From Lumbricus terrestris (lineage: Eukaryota > Annelida > Clitellata > Crassiclitellata > Lumbricidae): a stretch of DNA of 64,000 bases. A program made the position numbers and the translations under genes. Every line of letters starts with the position of its first letter. Position 1 is the stretch's first letter. Below are positions 21,045 to 32,479 of this stretch, piece after piece. The notes beneath the pieces are model-generated. The model searched no databases. It was not told the DNA's origin and saw only the letters and a program-made list of their open reading frames with translations. Location: contig OX457037.1 in assembly GCA_949752735.1 (NCBI GenBank), forward strand, positions 14,273,932-14,337,931, given 5' to 3'.

Positions 21045-21800
21045 CGCGATTTTTCCTAGGGGAAATTCATTCCTGAGGTGAACCCCCATAGACGTCTAGA
21101 TTAAACACTGGCGACGGAGGGCCAGTACAGGTACCAATTTCTATAGTGTGCTTTACGCAGAATAACAGACGCCATTGCAAATCTAGAAAAACCACAATCG
21201 TGCCTAACGTAAAAGCATGGTTGACGCAATTTTTCGACTCGCGAAACCGAATCAAATGACTATAGCTGTAACAAAATTAACTGACATAAAACCTTACAGT
21301 GTAGGGTCCAGAGGCGAAGCCATGGCGGTTGTGAGACAGTTGGCAGTGTTTAATCTAGTCGCATACATTTTGGGGATGAAGTCTCTCGTCTGCTTTGGGT
21401 AAATCAGGTTTTCTGGGCGGGGGCGGGAAAAACGGCGCCATGGGCCGGATGGCAACCGCTGAGCGCTCAGCCATACAACAACGACACCCCTAGACCGGAC
21501 ATTTTTTCTGACGACCTTTTCCATAGTCTTTCAATTACAAACTTTAAAATCTGAGGTGATCTTTTTTCTCTAAAAATTTCCAAAAAACATAACAAAAATA
21601 TGCCCCAAACAAATTCTGAGCAGGTAGATAAACCTGACAGGCAACGACCAGAGCAGAGGCTTTTTTACCAAGGCCATTGCCATGCCTCCCCCCATGGGGT
21701 GCTACGAATATACATGTAAACAACCTCTCGCGATTTTTTCCGGAGATAGGGAAACTCAATCCTGGGAACTCCACAGAGACATCTAGAATAAACACTGGAC
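21045..21800. repeat. two diverged direct copies plus a fragment shared with the 30 kb element
   Basis: CTCGCGATTTTTCCTAGGGG followed by GACGTCTAGATTAAACACTGG (21045-21110) recurs as CTCGCGATTTTTTCCGGAG followed by GACATCTAGAATAAACACTGG (21723-21795). Just before the second copy, GGCAACGACCAGAGCAGAGG and CTTTTTTACCAAGG match the right side of the hAT-type element at 30069-31970 (GGCAACGACCAGGGCAAAGG). The stretch is probably a mosaic of old element pieces. Confidence 0.55.
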
Positions 21801-23223
21801 ATTTGGTAATTTAAACAAGCATTGCTCGCCCCTCCTCATACCCGAAAGAAAACTCAACGGAATTGATGTAATTACATGGTAATATTTTTGGAGTAGCTTA
21901 AGTTGGTTCAAACCACCTTAAAACATCTCGGGGCAAAGCTACAAGGAAGGTACACAAAAATACTTGAATCACGGGCTGCATTTTAGCTTTACGCACATAT
22001 AATAGGCAAAGTCGTCTCTCATTGTCTTGAAATACTGCTCAACAATGAGACAACGCTTTCAGCGGCGGCGTCAGCTATTCAATATCAGCAGGGCCTTCCG
22101 TAGTAGATTACGATTTCAGCAAGTTGTAGACTAAAATGATTTATTGCTAATTTACTACTAATGCACCACATTTCTAAACTGCTTTAAAGAACAGATTGAA
22201 AATCAGCATTGCTACACTATTTGCAGAGGGGCAGGCAGACGGATAGAGAGACGCACAACGGGCCTGTATGTAATTATCGAATCTTCTACAATCTTCCAGT
22301 GTTATCCACAAAGTTCCAGTTCCGATGAAAATATTGTGCGGATATTTAGCCTGCACACTTTGCAATTTTCAAAGTAATCTACTATGGTGAGATTTCGACC
22401 AGTATTCTGCAACGCGTCGATCAGAATAAGATTATATGTTTCGCTCACCCGATTCGGAATTAATGGAGTATTCTAAGTTGAAGCCCGAGTACTCATTGGA
22501 TTCATCAGTGAAGAACCAGACGAGAACTTTGGTGCATTGGGGAATGTACTGTGTCGGTGGAATGGAGTCTCCAGAGAATCGATGGTTTCCATATTCCGGG
22601 TTGTCTATGCAACTGAGCTAAATCACAACAAGATACAAACTTCGAATATGAATGTGAAACTGAATTTATTGCTACACGTAAGTTTAAAAACCCAAGCTTA
22701 TAGAACAGGTTGGCAGGTTGACGAATAATTTATATGGCGGTGGGAAATGAAATTAATATCGTAAAGAAAACTTCGAGCATTCTTCGGTTATAGGCCTAAT
22801 CTAACTATCCGTGTGTCTACCTGCCTTCCTTCTATCTTTCCATCTGTCTATCTGTCAATCGATCTCCCTATGGAATTTATATAGCGCCCATCAAAATAAT
22901 TATTCAGAGGTGCTCCCGACCCAGGTACGGCTAAAGAGGAAACTCAGGAAAGTCTTGAGTATAGTTTATAAAAAAGAGTCAGGCAAGTGTCTAAAAACAG
23001 TTAGGGAAGGCAGGTCACAGAGGAGGCTACACCGAACAGAGCGGCCCACAATCGAGAATCCCTTATTCTAAAGCCCAAAATAGACTAATCATCATTTATA
23101 AAGGTCTCGCTGCCTGGTGGTAACTACTGCAGTTCAATGATGAAGCTGACTAAATAGTAACCCTACAGGGCGGTCTATAGACTCAAGGAAGACTTGCTCT
23201 TCGAGAAATGGGCACAAACTTGC
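21800..23223. other. no recognised gene; SINE-like fragment at about 22871-22990
   Basis: TATAGCGCCCATCAAAATAA and TTCAGAGGTGCTCCCGACCC resemble the 3' body of the SINE and LINE pieces at 14.5-14.7 kb. I see no other family here. The sequence is downstream of the last visible CUB exon on the minus strand; I found no second-half CUB exon in it. Confidence 0.4.
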
Positions 23224-23396
23224 CTGAACAAAATCGCAGCATTCCTCCAAGTCCATGTGTAGAAAGGATACATCAAAAGAGGCGGGTTTATTGGCCCAGA
23301 TGATGTTGGAACAGTTCTGGTTGACACCGTAGTTATCCGGATATTTCGGAGATGAAACATATCCGAGCGAGCCGGTATACACGGTTTCATCACAAC
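23224..23396 (-). CDS. CUB gene, exon 5: first half of third CUB domain
   Basis: On the minus strand, a TTTAG acceptor precedes codons for CDETVYTGSLGYVSSPKYPD, NYGVNQNCSNIIWA and, at the end, LEECCDFVQ. This is the N-terminal half of a CUB domain (extracellular beta-sandwich, here with the C...G...SPxYPxxY...C and CxDxV motifs). The exon is 173 nt: it enters in phase 1 and leaves in phase 0, the same as exons 1 and 3. The donor is CAG|GCAAGT, a GC donor with an otherwise perfect consensus. No second half was found below 23224, so the domain is either completed by an exon I could not recognise or lies beyond the window. Confidence 0.88.
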
Positions 23397-23988
23397 CTAA
23401 AGACAGTGGTAATAATAATCTTAATTAAACCGATAGATTGGGTTAAGATTTTAAGGTCTACTGGGGTGAGGTTGCAATCATTCGCTACATAAATGCACTA
23501 AATACAGTCATCAAAACTATAATCATGTGGAATAGGCCTAACTGCTTGGTTGTTCTATTAAATCTCGTAATAGTTTTTATCGTTTCATTCCTGCAATACT
23601 GCATCATTTCTACCAATATATCGTTTGTCTAATTTTTTTCAATCTCGTTGTTTATATCAAGCATCTGAAACGCAAAAATGGCCGGAAGTCGATCGCCGAG
23701 GCGCGAAATTTCTGGCAGACGGCTAAGTCGCTGACAACATTTTCCATTTTCACATTTTTTAGTCATTTGGATCGAGATCTCCTGAAAACATACCATTTCC
23801 CCCTACCAAATTAGTTCTAACCAGAAAAATATTAAAAAATGACCTCAATGTAAAAGCACTTTAAAACATTTACGACGCTATTTAGAAATATTTCTTAAAC
23901 ATTGGGGGAAGTGAGCATGGACGGTCCCCCACCGCAAACATTTGAAGGACCGTCACTGTCTCCCCTAAGTTTCCACCCATGTTTCTTC

Positions 23989-24072
23989 CAATACAGAGTT
24001 TCAGCCAGGGAGACTAGGTCCTATAGGCTATTTGGGGAGACTTTATATCTGGGGAGACTTTATATCGTGACT
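23989..24072. repeat. dispersed repeat, copy 2 (GGGGAGACTTTAT family)
   Basis: CCAATACAGAGTTTCAGCCA, then GGGGAGACTTTATATCTGGG and a second GGGGAGACTTTATATCGTGA. See copy 1 at 12927-13012. The internal GGGGAGACTTTATATC duplication is specific to this copy. Confidence 0.6.
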
Positions 24073-25919
24073 CCGGTGCAGTCGATGCTTGTGGCCCGCG
24101 AAGCCTAAGCTTATACTACACAAATTGATAAATCAAGAAATAATGCTCAGCGTGTTAAAATGATACCGACCTGTGTTACCTAGCAACACAGGTCAGGGCT
24201 GTACTAGCCAATTACAAATATTTAGACTAACGGCCTAAGTTTTCAGCGAGTTCAATGTTGTAAAATTGAGCAAAAAAAGTACGATTTCCATAAGCCTAAT
24301 TTGCCTGTTTGTATTCGACCCGGACCACCTTTGGACTACTCTTACGGATAATCCTTTTTACTCGACGCAGCGCTCGAAAATAAGCTTGTGTCCCGCACTA
24401 GGCTTTCGAGTAGCGCCTTACGGTTTGGAGATCACGATTATGATTCTTGAAAATGCGTCAGGCCTATTTAATATTTAGTTTCGTCCCAATAAAATATGAG
24501 GAACTCTGGTCAACCATTAAGGCGATCAGACACATCTGGTCTCACTAGATGTGCTCAATCTTATATCAGGACGCTCTGTCGCCTTCGTCGTTCATTCTTC
24601 GTCGCAGAATCATTCTCGCAATTGCCACCTGCGGAAGGTTTCCTGGTTTTCCCTCTGAAGCGATTTCTCAAGGCGGTCTTGAAAGCATTCATATGTCCTT
24701 TCCATTTCGTGGGAATTGATTGCATGGTGTTTGCAGCCACAAATGTTTGATATTATGGACTTTACGTGCCTGCTCTCTGCAAGCGTTTTGGAAACTATTC
24801 TGTTTCTCTATGGTATACTATGAGCAGGGCTGAACTGGCAAAATTAGATGTGTGTACACGCTGCAGTTGCCTTGACCAGTCCTGTCTGCAGGTCATTTCC
24901 CCGTATAAGCTTACTACAAGCAAATATGTGTTGTTGTTAGCCTACATGTTTAACGACACTGCCATTTCAAAGATGATTAGTGCCGCTGTCACGAAATAGA
25001 GTATTCCCCCGTATTAATCGTATCCCCCCAAAAATTAATGAAGAAAGTCGAAAAAGGCACTTCCGCGTGTATATATTTTTGCAAATTAATTTTCATCTGC
25101 TTTGTTTTGCACAATGACGTTAACATGTATGTTTATTCCTACTAGATAATTTTTTGCTTTGGTTTTAGAGCACTTAGAACTTTAAAACACATAAGAGCAC
25201 TCAGGGTCACTAAATAAATTCGAGTTGCCTTTCTCTGAACATTGCTTAGGACACTTAAAACAATTAGAGTCACCTTAAATTTTGATTAGAGCATAAATTT
25301 TTCAATTATACGCATTTCTCGAAAAAGTGTATAGATTGGTTTATCCCCCGGATAGTCTAGACCGGTTAATTCCATCCGGGAGGATAGATTAATTCATCCC
25401 CCGGATAGCTTTCAGAGGAGATAGAATATCACGTGACACCGCCACGCCATTTAGGTCTCCGTGGACGAACCGTGCTAGCCCGAGATTTTGAATATCTGAA
25501 ATAGCCACCTTCGGGAAGCGAAACGCGGCCCGCACGCTCTCTTTCAGAGTTACGTAGAGACGCGCGGCCAGCGCTCTTACCGATGCAGCTAAGCGAGCCA
25601 GTAACAAATATATGTGTGAGGTGAGTACGCGCTTTATACCCGTGTATAGGCCTACCATTGATTACAGCCCTGTATAGCAGTGTATATAGGCTAAGTAGTT
25701 AGACAACTAAGTGTTTTATTGCACTCACGTGGTCTACGTTGATTCGCTGCTCTAAAGTAGTCTATAATAATATTTGAATTGCTATATAATTACATTTCTC
25801 TGTGTCCGAGTCGCCTTAGAGGGCTTAAATTACGGACACACTCAAAGTCCACGATTACAATTCCATGCAGTAAACATATCGGAATTTCTTATGTCCTACA
25901 AGATTTAAATTGTTCTCAC
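24073..25919. other. intron; nothing recognised
   Basis: This is the sequence between CUB exons 4 and 5. Short open frames on both strands have no recognisable motifs. A CpG-richer patch at about 25430-25620 stands out from its AT-rich surroundings, but I can attach no function to it. Confidence 0.4.
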
Positions 25920-26085
25920 CTCCAAGACTGATATGATAATCCAGACTGAAACCGGTTGAGATAACTGAACTATCAGTGGCAAAGTTGACTTGTCCTTGAC
26001 TGCACCATGGAACTGAAACTGGCTGAGGCAGTGAAGATCCAGACGAGATAACTGATTGGTAGCTCGAGTTTGTTGCACAGCTTAC
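25920..26085 (-). CDS. CUB gene, exon 4: second half of second CUB domain
   Basis: An AATAG acceptor is followed by codons for VSCATNSSYQSVISSGSSLP, QPVSVPWCSQGQVNFATDSS and STGFSLDYHIS, then the donor G|GTGAGA. The spaced cysteines, the V-x-F-x-TD-S stretch and GFxxxY are the C-terminal half of a CUB domain. The exon is 166 nt, enters in phase 0 and leaves in phase 1. It completes the domain begun by exon 3 in the correct frame. Secreted or cell-surface location is inferred from the domain type; no signal peptide is in view. Confidence 0.88.
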
Positions 26086-29000
26086 CTATTGATGAAAAGA
26101 GAAAATGAAATTGATATTATTTTAAACAATTATTCTCAGCTGTAAGTTACCATGCATCCGCTTTGCTTAACTTTTAAAAGACGGGCAAACTTTGGAATCG
26201 TCAGATTTGACAGTGGTAGATCTAGTGTAATGGACCGAGCACGGACCTATTATAAGATAAACGCTCTTGTTAATACATTTCAAACATACATTTAATAATA
26301 AGAAAAAATGATTTCACCTTGTTGCTATTAAATGTATTTTTGCAATGTATTAAAAAGTTATATAAGAGCGTTTATACCGGTGGCGCCGGGGCTCAAAACC
26401 CGTCGTTTGTGGCTAACTAAATACCGCGCTGGAAGCCAAAATGCGGAATATTGTTTTACGGTGCATATTTATCCGGAAATATTTCCACCTTCAATATCTA
26501 CAAATAGGCCTAGAACTTTTTAATTCAAATATTTAGCTGGGGAAAATTACTTTTAATGCATGTGGTGTCAAGATTTGCTTTGAAACAATTGCTTAATGTC
26601 AACGAGCATTTTTTCAAAGTAAAAATTCGTCGTGAAATGCCGAGTTTTCATACGCGAACCAGACTATATCCTGTAGCCGTGTGTACGGCTTAATAAATTA
26701 TACCTCCAATGTGCTACTGGATTGTTACTGGAAAACTGTTAAACTTGTTTACAAGACACACGCTGTGGCCAAATATTAGAAGCGTCATATTATGCCGACT
26801 TAGCCACCATAATAGTTACTCAAACCACGCACAAACTCCGTTTTCAGAGTCTTATTGGCCAATCAGACTGACCTTCGACCTTGCCCTTGCGATCTAGCGA
26901 ATCACGGAAGTATTTAGTTAGCCTACGTTAGTTTCGGATAGGATTCGTATACAAAATTACTTTACTTAGTGTTAAGTGAAATTTCGTTGTTTAGCTGGTC
27001 AAATAGTGACAAGGGCAAGCTGCAGGCTTTGTTTGGCGAATAAGCTTCTATTGATCGATAGGGAACTTGATACCGCCGATAGCTAGGCCTATACCGTAAG
27101 AGGATAAATACAAACGACGTTGTCAAGTTGGGCAAACAGGCTTAACTTGCAATATATAAATCATAATTAGATCTGCAACAAGCCTGATTAGTAGACCTAC
27201 TGACTTAGCTAGCTTCACACAAATAAAATTCATCCCTACGGAAAGCGCACCGCATGAGACAGGCCCAAGCCTGAATGGGCCCTATGAACAATAATTGTCC
27301 AAGTGGGCAGATAGCCCTAATTAAAATTCTTTAAAAGAATCTAGGAGGTTCGCATAATTTATCGAACCATCTCCAGATTCTTATGGGACGCAATTGATTC
27401 GTATTAGCAGACCTATTAGGGTGGTTCTCAAAGCCATGGAAAAATAAAATTTAAAAATTACATGATGGAACCATTTTAGTCGTTTATTTGAGACAATACT
27501 GGAAAGGACCTACTGCATTTTACTTGTCAGCATCATGGTATGGTCATGTTTTCAAACAATCATCTGCACCATCATCAAGTGGTCCAGACATCATAATTTT
27601 TACAGCGGGTCGCTGAGAGCTCGCCATGCATGGATACTGTTGTAAGTCACTTCAAAACAGCAGTTTAAGATTCTAAATACTCAGATTTTCTGAAAGCACT
27701 CATCAACTCACACTTTCCAAGAACTCTTAAACCATTAGTGCCTAGCGTCCCCCAAAATGGGACACTATTTCAAAATTTCACATAAAATTAAACCTGCATT
27801 GAAGATGCAATTTAATGTACCGGTAGGCCTAATAGCCGTCATGCCAACATACTGATAAAGTGATTCTGACGCAAAATGTGTACAAAATTTTATGTTTTTA
27901 TCGTCTCAAGGCTACATCAGGCCTATGTAGCCTATACAATGTCATGTATAGCCTACATGAATATTTCACATGGATAGATCTCCAGAAACTACTACGACTA
28001 TGCAATGTGGCGCAACATAATAGTCAAAATACACTCATTCTGTTGTATGCAGTTGCTAGAAAATTAAAATTTAATAATTTTATTTATTATAGTTTAGTTA
28101 AAATAAATAAGGAAAAATCAATCGCTTTGTAATTTGTCTTTCTTTTGTAAGGTGTCAGCCAAACTCAAGAAATGCCACTGTGCATTGTGCTGAATATAAC
28201 ATTCCTGTAACATTTTCCAGTTAGGCCTACTACAATTTCAGGTAGGCCTAATGACTAGTCAATGGTATCGCACAATGTTGAATACACCCCTCGGCTTTTG
28301 TTCTGATTTGCGTCCATATGGATGAGTTGGTACATGGATCCCAAGCCTGGATTAATCAGGTGGCATATTGGTTGTCAATTCAGTTGATTCCTTCTAACAA
28401 CAAGTGGTCCTTTCACCACTTCTTTACCACTTTCAGACTGACTAAACCTTGTTGGCTACACAGGATGTTCATTGAGCACAATACATGGCTACTTTGCTCA
28501 GTCAGACCTACAATGAAGTTGGGGGTCATGGGTCCCCAACTGGGTGTGGGTAGTTCATTGCAACAACTATGTTGTGTAAGCTACTATGACTACCTCTTTA
28601 CCACTGTGAGACTACTGTACAGCATATGAGCAGAATATACCACTAATGAGACGGTACAAGTCAAAATATAAATTTTCTTTGAGTTTATGGACTTCTTTGT
28701 CCATCTTTTTGGATTAGCAATGATTTTTTAATGGCGCGACTTAACAGAATCGTCATTTATTTCTTTCACGACATAATATTTAGACTCACATACTATACAG
28801 CGCATGCAACATTTTTATGCTAAGACCAATTACTAGAATTTAGAAACAAATAATGTATTCCTATAAATGGTTGAAAATACCAAAGCCAAAAATTCTCAAC
28901 CCAAATAGCGCTCAAATAGTGGAGAGCTGAATCGGCCTAAAGATTAATTTCTGGTCGAGCTCTAACTTTTGTGATTCTTTTCAGTGTGCCATATCTGTGT

Positions 29001-30060
29001 GAAGCATGTTTTAAAACTATTCTTGCTATCAAAAACAAACGAGGTAAATTTGCGTTTGAACTTGACAATTATTAAACTAGATTTTAAAACTTTGCTAGTC
29101 TAAACAAGCCCACAGCACTATAGGTTGGCTCTTTATTAGGCCTACAGGGGGTTATAGACCAATTTTCCCATCTAAATTTGTTGATAAGATCATGTGATTT
29201 AAACTGAGCTTTGCTCACTATATGCGACTCTAATAAACGATGTCACCAATGATTAAATGGACTTTTAGTTGTCACTGCACGGGAACCTCCCAGTGGAATT
29301 TTGTTCCTGATCTGACTTTGCTGGGGGTACGCCATTAGGCCCATTCGATTTTTTAATTGGTGGTAAAATAAGAAATAAAGTTTGAGAGCCCCTGCTCTAG
29401 GGAATCTAGTCAGTCAGCAGATAAAATTGAAATGAGGCTCCAGAGACGACAATCATAGCATACTCGTATTTTATCGTCGTTTCTAAGAAGTCTCTCCCTC
29501 TTTTTACACTTGATTTCAGTTCAGGCTGAAAATCTAATTTCACAAAACCTCGAAGGTGCAAATGGCAGAAGAATTTTGATTGATCTTGAACTGATCGAAG
29601 GATACAAATTCTGAATGTAAAGCCAAAACATACAAACTCATTTCTGATAAAAAAAATTCATTAATTTTCTTAAATCAATGAGTTGTTCTTCATACGCAGT
29701 TGTAAGATTTGTTGCTTCGCGATTACGAACAGATTGATAACCCAGTCAAAATAGTCTATTGCAAGCAAAGGGTAGCAATGTTGCACTGGTGATTGTAGGT
29801 TTATCAATGTGTTTTGCATTTCAGGTGCAATTTTCGTTTTTAACTGAGATTCATTACCCGTGGGAGAACAATCAAGATTTCCCTTGACTTGACCTGCTAC
29901 AGTGTGAAAGATTAAGACCAACTGACTTAAGTCTTGATGTTGCAGTGATGACGTTCTTGGATGTTTCGTTTGAAATCATTATTAATTAATAACATAATCG
30001 AATTTTTTCCCGCGCTACACTTGCAAAGTTCTCGCGGCACACAGGTTGGGAATCAGTGCG
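26086..30060. other. intron; only scattered repeat ends recognised
   Basis: This is the first part of the intron between exons 3 and 4. CTTAAACCATTAGTGCCTAG at about 27726 resembles the piggyBac-like ends at 32303, 32462 and 41446. TTTGAGAGCCCCTG at about 29388 resembles a hAT terminus, but I found no partner for either. Open frames at 27860-28132 and 28318-28629 have no recognisable motif. Confidence 0.4.
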
Positions 30061-30351
30061 TGACTATGCAGTGGCGGCGCCAGACACTTTTTGTGGCCAG
30101 GGCAGTCATACAAGTAACCAGGGCAGAGGGCAAGTCGCGTGCTCGGTAGCACGGGGCCACGGGCTTACATGTATTGGCCTATAATAAAACATTTGGCAGT
30201 AGGCCTACCGTGCTCACCATAGATGCCACCGCTATAGGTGTTTCCACAAGATCTGGGTTTATTGACCTTCGACTGGGAATTTTGTGGTTAGGGAGGGAAA
30301 ATATGGGTTTATTTAAGTTACGCATGAATATACTGTGCACTGAGCAATATA

Positions 30352-30655
30352 CTTACTTACTTACTTAGTCCATCCAGTGCAGATCTGCACATCGGGCAAC
30401 GCATCGTCTCCATTACTCTCTGTCTGCCGCCAGCTCCCTGGCCGGGTCCCACGACATCTCCAGGCATCTCAAGTCCTCCCTGATGGTCTCCGGCCAGTTC
30501 TCCTCCCAACATATGAGTTGAAGAATGAAAATGTTGCGTTGTTTCTGTTGCAGGCTTTTTTTTACCCGGTTGGGTTGCAAGCCCACCGCAGAACCCTCCT
30601 TCTTTATCCTGGCTTGGGACAGGCTCAGACATCCTGAGATACTCTGAGGCGAAGT
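30352..30655 (-). mobile_element. LINE 3' end, 11-bp target duplication, (TAAG)n tail
   Basis: The insert is bounded by TGAGCAATATA at 30341-30351 and 30656-30666. On the minus strand it codes for NWPETIREDLRCLEMSWDPA, RELAADRE, a stop, then WRRCVARCADLHWMD and a stop, which is the C-terminus of a LINE ORF2. It ends in (TAAG) repeats. The 5' truncation, simple-repeat tail and variable-length duplication fit target-primed reverse transcription. Confidence 0.85.
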
Positions 30656-31189
30656 TGAGCAATATAGCTTACATTGTATTCAGAGTAAAATTCAATGTAA
30701 ACAGGCTGTGCTACATAATTTTTGTTCCACTCATTTTAATTTTAAACTTCCCAATCACGATCATACGTTGCCAATTAACGAATAATTCATAACCTGGTGA
30801 TGCAGGAGAATTATAGCTCTTCGCAGAAATAAGCCGTTTTGGCAATTCAGTATAGGTCAGGTCACTCCTCTCCTTGTTAAGCCGTATCGGCATCTCTAAC
30901 ATGCATTAATTGTATAAATTCTTATTATTAGACAAGATATTGACAAAACCCTAGTAGGGTTGGCTAGTCAGATGATCGGATGTCCGAAAGCTTTTGACAT
31001 TTGAAACGAAAATCATATTGACTAATCTCAGTGACTTAGCGAAGCACATTATCTTTCGTATAACATTTTGAGAGTAAAATGTTCAGCAAATAAAGTAAAG
31101 TTCTGAGTCACGCTTCATTTGAAAAACAAATACGGTAGCGACAATTAGACCCATGCTGTTAGTTGTATCAACTTGTATGGCAATGTGGA

Positions 31190-31680
31190 TAAACAGCCAC
31201 AAAATGTTTCACTGCCAGAACTTTTGCCCTTCCAGAATTTTTTCCCTGTCTGAAATTTTGTCTGCCACAATTTTCTCTGCAAGAACTTTTGCCCTACAAT
31301 AAAAAGACTTTTCCCAGCCAGAACTTTCCCTGCCTGAATTTGCCCTGCCACATTTTCTCCTGCCAGAACATTTGCCATGCCAGAATTTTGCCCGGTCAGA
31401 ACCATTTCCATTAGGCCCTACTAGAAGAATTTTTACCCTGCCAGAATTTTGCCCTGCCAGAATTTTGCCCTGCCAAAATTTTGGACTGCCAGGACTTTTG
31501 CCCTCACAATTTTGCCCTGCCAGAATTTTTTTCCTGCCAGAATTTTTCTCTCCCAGAACTATTGCCCTGCCAGAATTTTCCCCTGCCAGAACTTTTGGCC
31601 CTGTCAGAATTGCCTGCCAGAACATTTGCCCTGCCAGAATTTTTGCCGTGCCAGAGATCGGAGGGACGTGAACAGTAGGG
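31190..31680. repeat. minisatellite, CCCTGCCAGAATTTTG units
   Basis: Units of about 15-17 bp, such as CCCTGCCAGAATTTTGCC and CTGCCAGAACTTTTGCC, repeat with small changes across almost 500 bp. Both strands have long open frames (for example 31209-31742 on minus, rich in AGQNSGR), which are products of the repeat and not genes. Confidence 0.9.
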
Positions 31681-31781
31681 AACAATATGCTTGAAAACAT
31701 TCTAGCAGGGCAAAATTTCTGGCAAGGCAACGACCAGGGCAAAGGCTTTTTACCAGGGCATTTGCCCTGCCATGCCCTGGC

Positions 31782-31947
31782 CAGTGGCGTAACAATAGGG
31801 TAGACTGGGTAGACAAAGTCTAGGGGGCCCCCGAGTGTAGAGACCCCAGAGGGGCCCTCGAGTTCCTAGTTACGCCACTGTAAGTGATAATACATTTCAA
31901 TATTCACATTTTGTCTAGGGGCCCCCGAGTTCCTAGTTACGCCACTG
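31782..31947. mobile_element. 166-bp hAT MITE, 8-bp target duplication
   Basis: The termini are CAGTGGCGTAAC and GTTACGCCACTG, an exact 12-bp inverted repeat. The flanks are GCCCTGGC at 31774-31781 and 31948-31955. It inserted into the terminal region of the larger element at 30069-31970. Inside, GGGGCCCCCGAGT and TCCTAGTTACGCCACTG recur, indicating an internal duplication of the right end. Confidence 0.93.
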
Positions 31948-32302
31948 GCCCTGGCGTAGCGCCGCCACTGTGACTATGCACTTTAGCACTTGAAAAAGCT
32001 TCATGCAACTGCTTTATATTATGCTTTCGGTAGCAGCGTTGGTTGCCATTGCTACAGGATGTTGTTATGAGACATGAACATTATTAGACCCTCTATGAAA
32101 TGCTGCGTGTGAGCAATTCATTTCAAAATGTGAGCAATTTTGCATATAAATACATTCAGGCATGCCATTGTTTGGAAATGTTGCCTATAAATTTTATTTT
32201 AAATAGTTCAGAATGCGAATTATTATATGTTCTCCTAACTTGAATGTATCAACAGTCTTGAGTGATATAACCTGCACATATTACCATGTAAATCTTCAAA
32301 GA

Positions 32303-32479
32303 CCCATTCGTGCCTAGCGTCCCTAAAAATGTGGCGCTTAAAAAACTTGCTCCTAAAGTATCAAAAGTTACAATTTACCAGATTTTTTTTTTTAGTTATT
32401 GTCCAAACTCATCATTTGCAACAAATTTTTTATATTAGTTTTTAGATGATTTTGAAAAATCAGGCACTAATGGGTTAAG
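32303..32479. mobile_element. possible piggyBac-like MITE
   Basis: The left end reads ACCCATTCGTGCCTAGCGTC and the right end GGCACTAATGGGTTAA, which are inverted. TTAA is present on the right (32476-32479) but the left flank is not TTAA, so the element or its site is mutated. No ORF. Confidence 0.5.

Larger units (their letters stand above)
30069..31970. mobile_element. hAT-type non-autonomous element carrying two nested insertions
   Basis: The termini are CAGTGGCGGCGC and GCGCCGCCACTG, an exact 12-bp inverted repeat. The flanking duplication TGACTATG is perfect (30061-30068 and 31971-31978). The 8-bp length and CAG ends place it in the hAT superfamily. No transposase is encoded. Three things lie inside: a LINE 3' end (30352-30655) with its own duplication, a tandem CCCTGCCAGAATTTTG array (about 31190-31680), and a 166-bp hAT MITE (31782-31947) with its own duplication. 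Confidence 0.93.

Noticed and set aside
25389..25658. Minus-strand frame with ISDIQNLGLARFVHGD, reminiscent of a kinase activation segment
   Set aside because: The DFG motif is absent, no other kinase motif is near, and the stretch is CpG-rich and not bounded by splice sites in a matching phase.
28318..28629. 103-residue plus-strand frame
   Set aside because: No recognisable motif. It lies in an intron with no repeat support and fits chance in this length of sequence.
27415..29401. A 2 kb hAT element from TAGGGTGGTTCTCAAA to TTTGAGAGCCCCTG
   Set aside because: The ends match only loosely and the flanks (ACCTAT versus CTCTAGGG) do not duplicate.
31190..31680. CRISPR-like regular array
   Set aside because: There are no unique spacers, the units are contiguous, and the context is eukaryotic.
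31209..31742. 177-residue minus-strand frame
   Set aside because: It is the translation of a 15-17 bp minisatellite and the repeat explains all of it.
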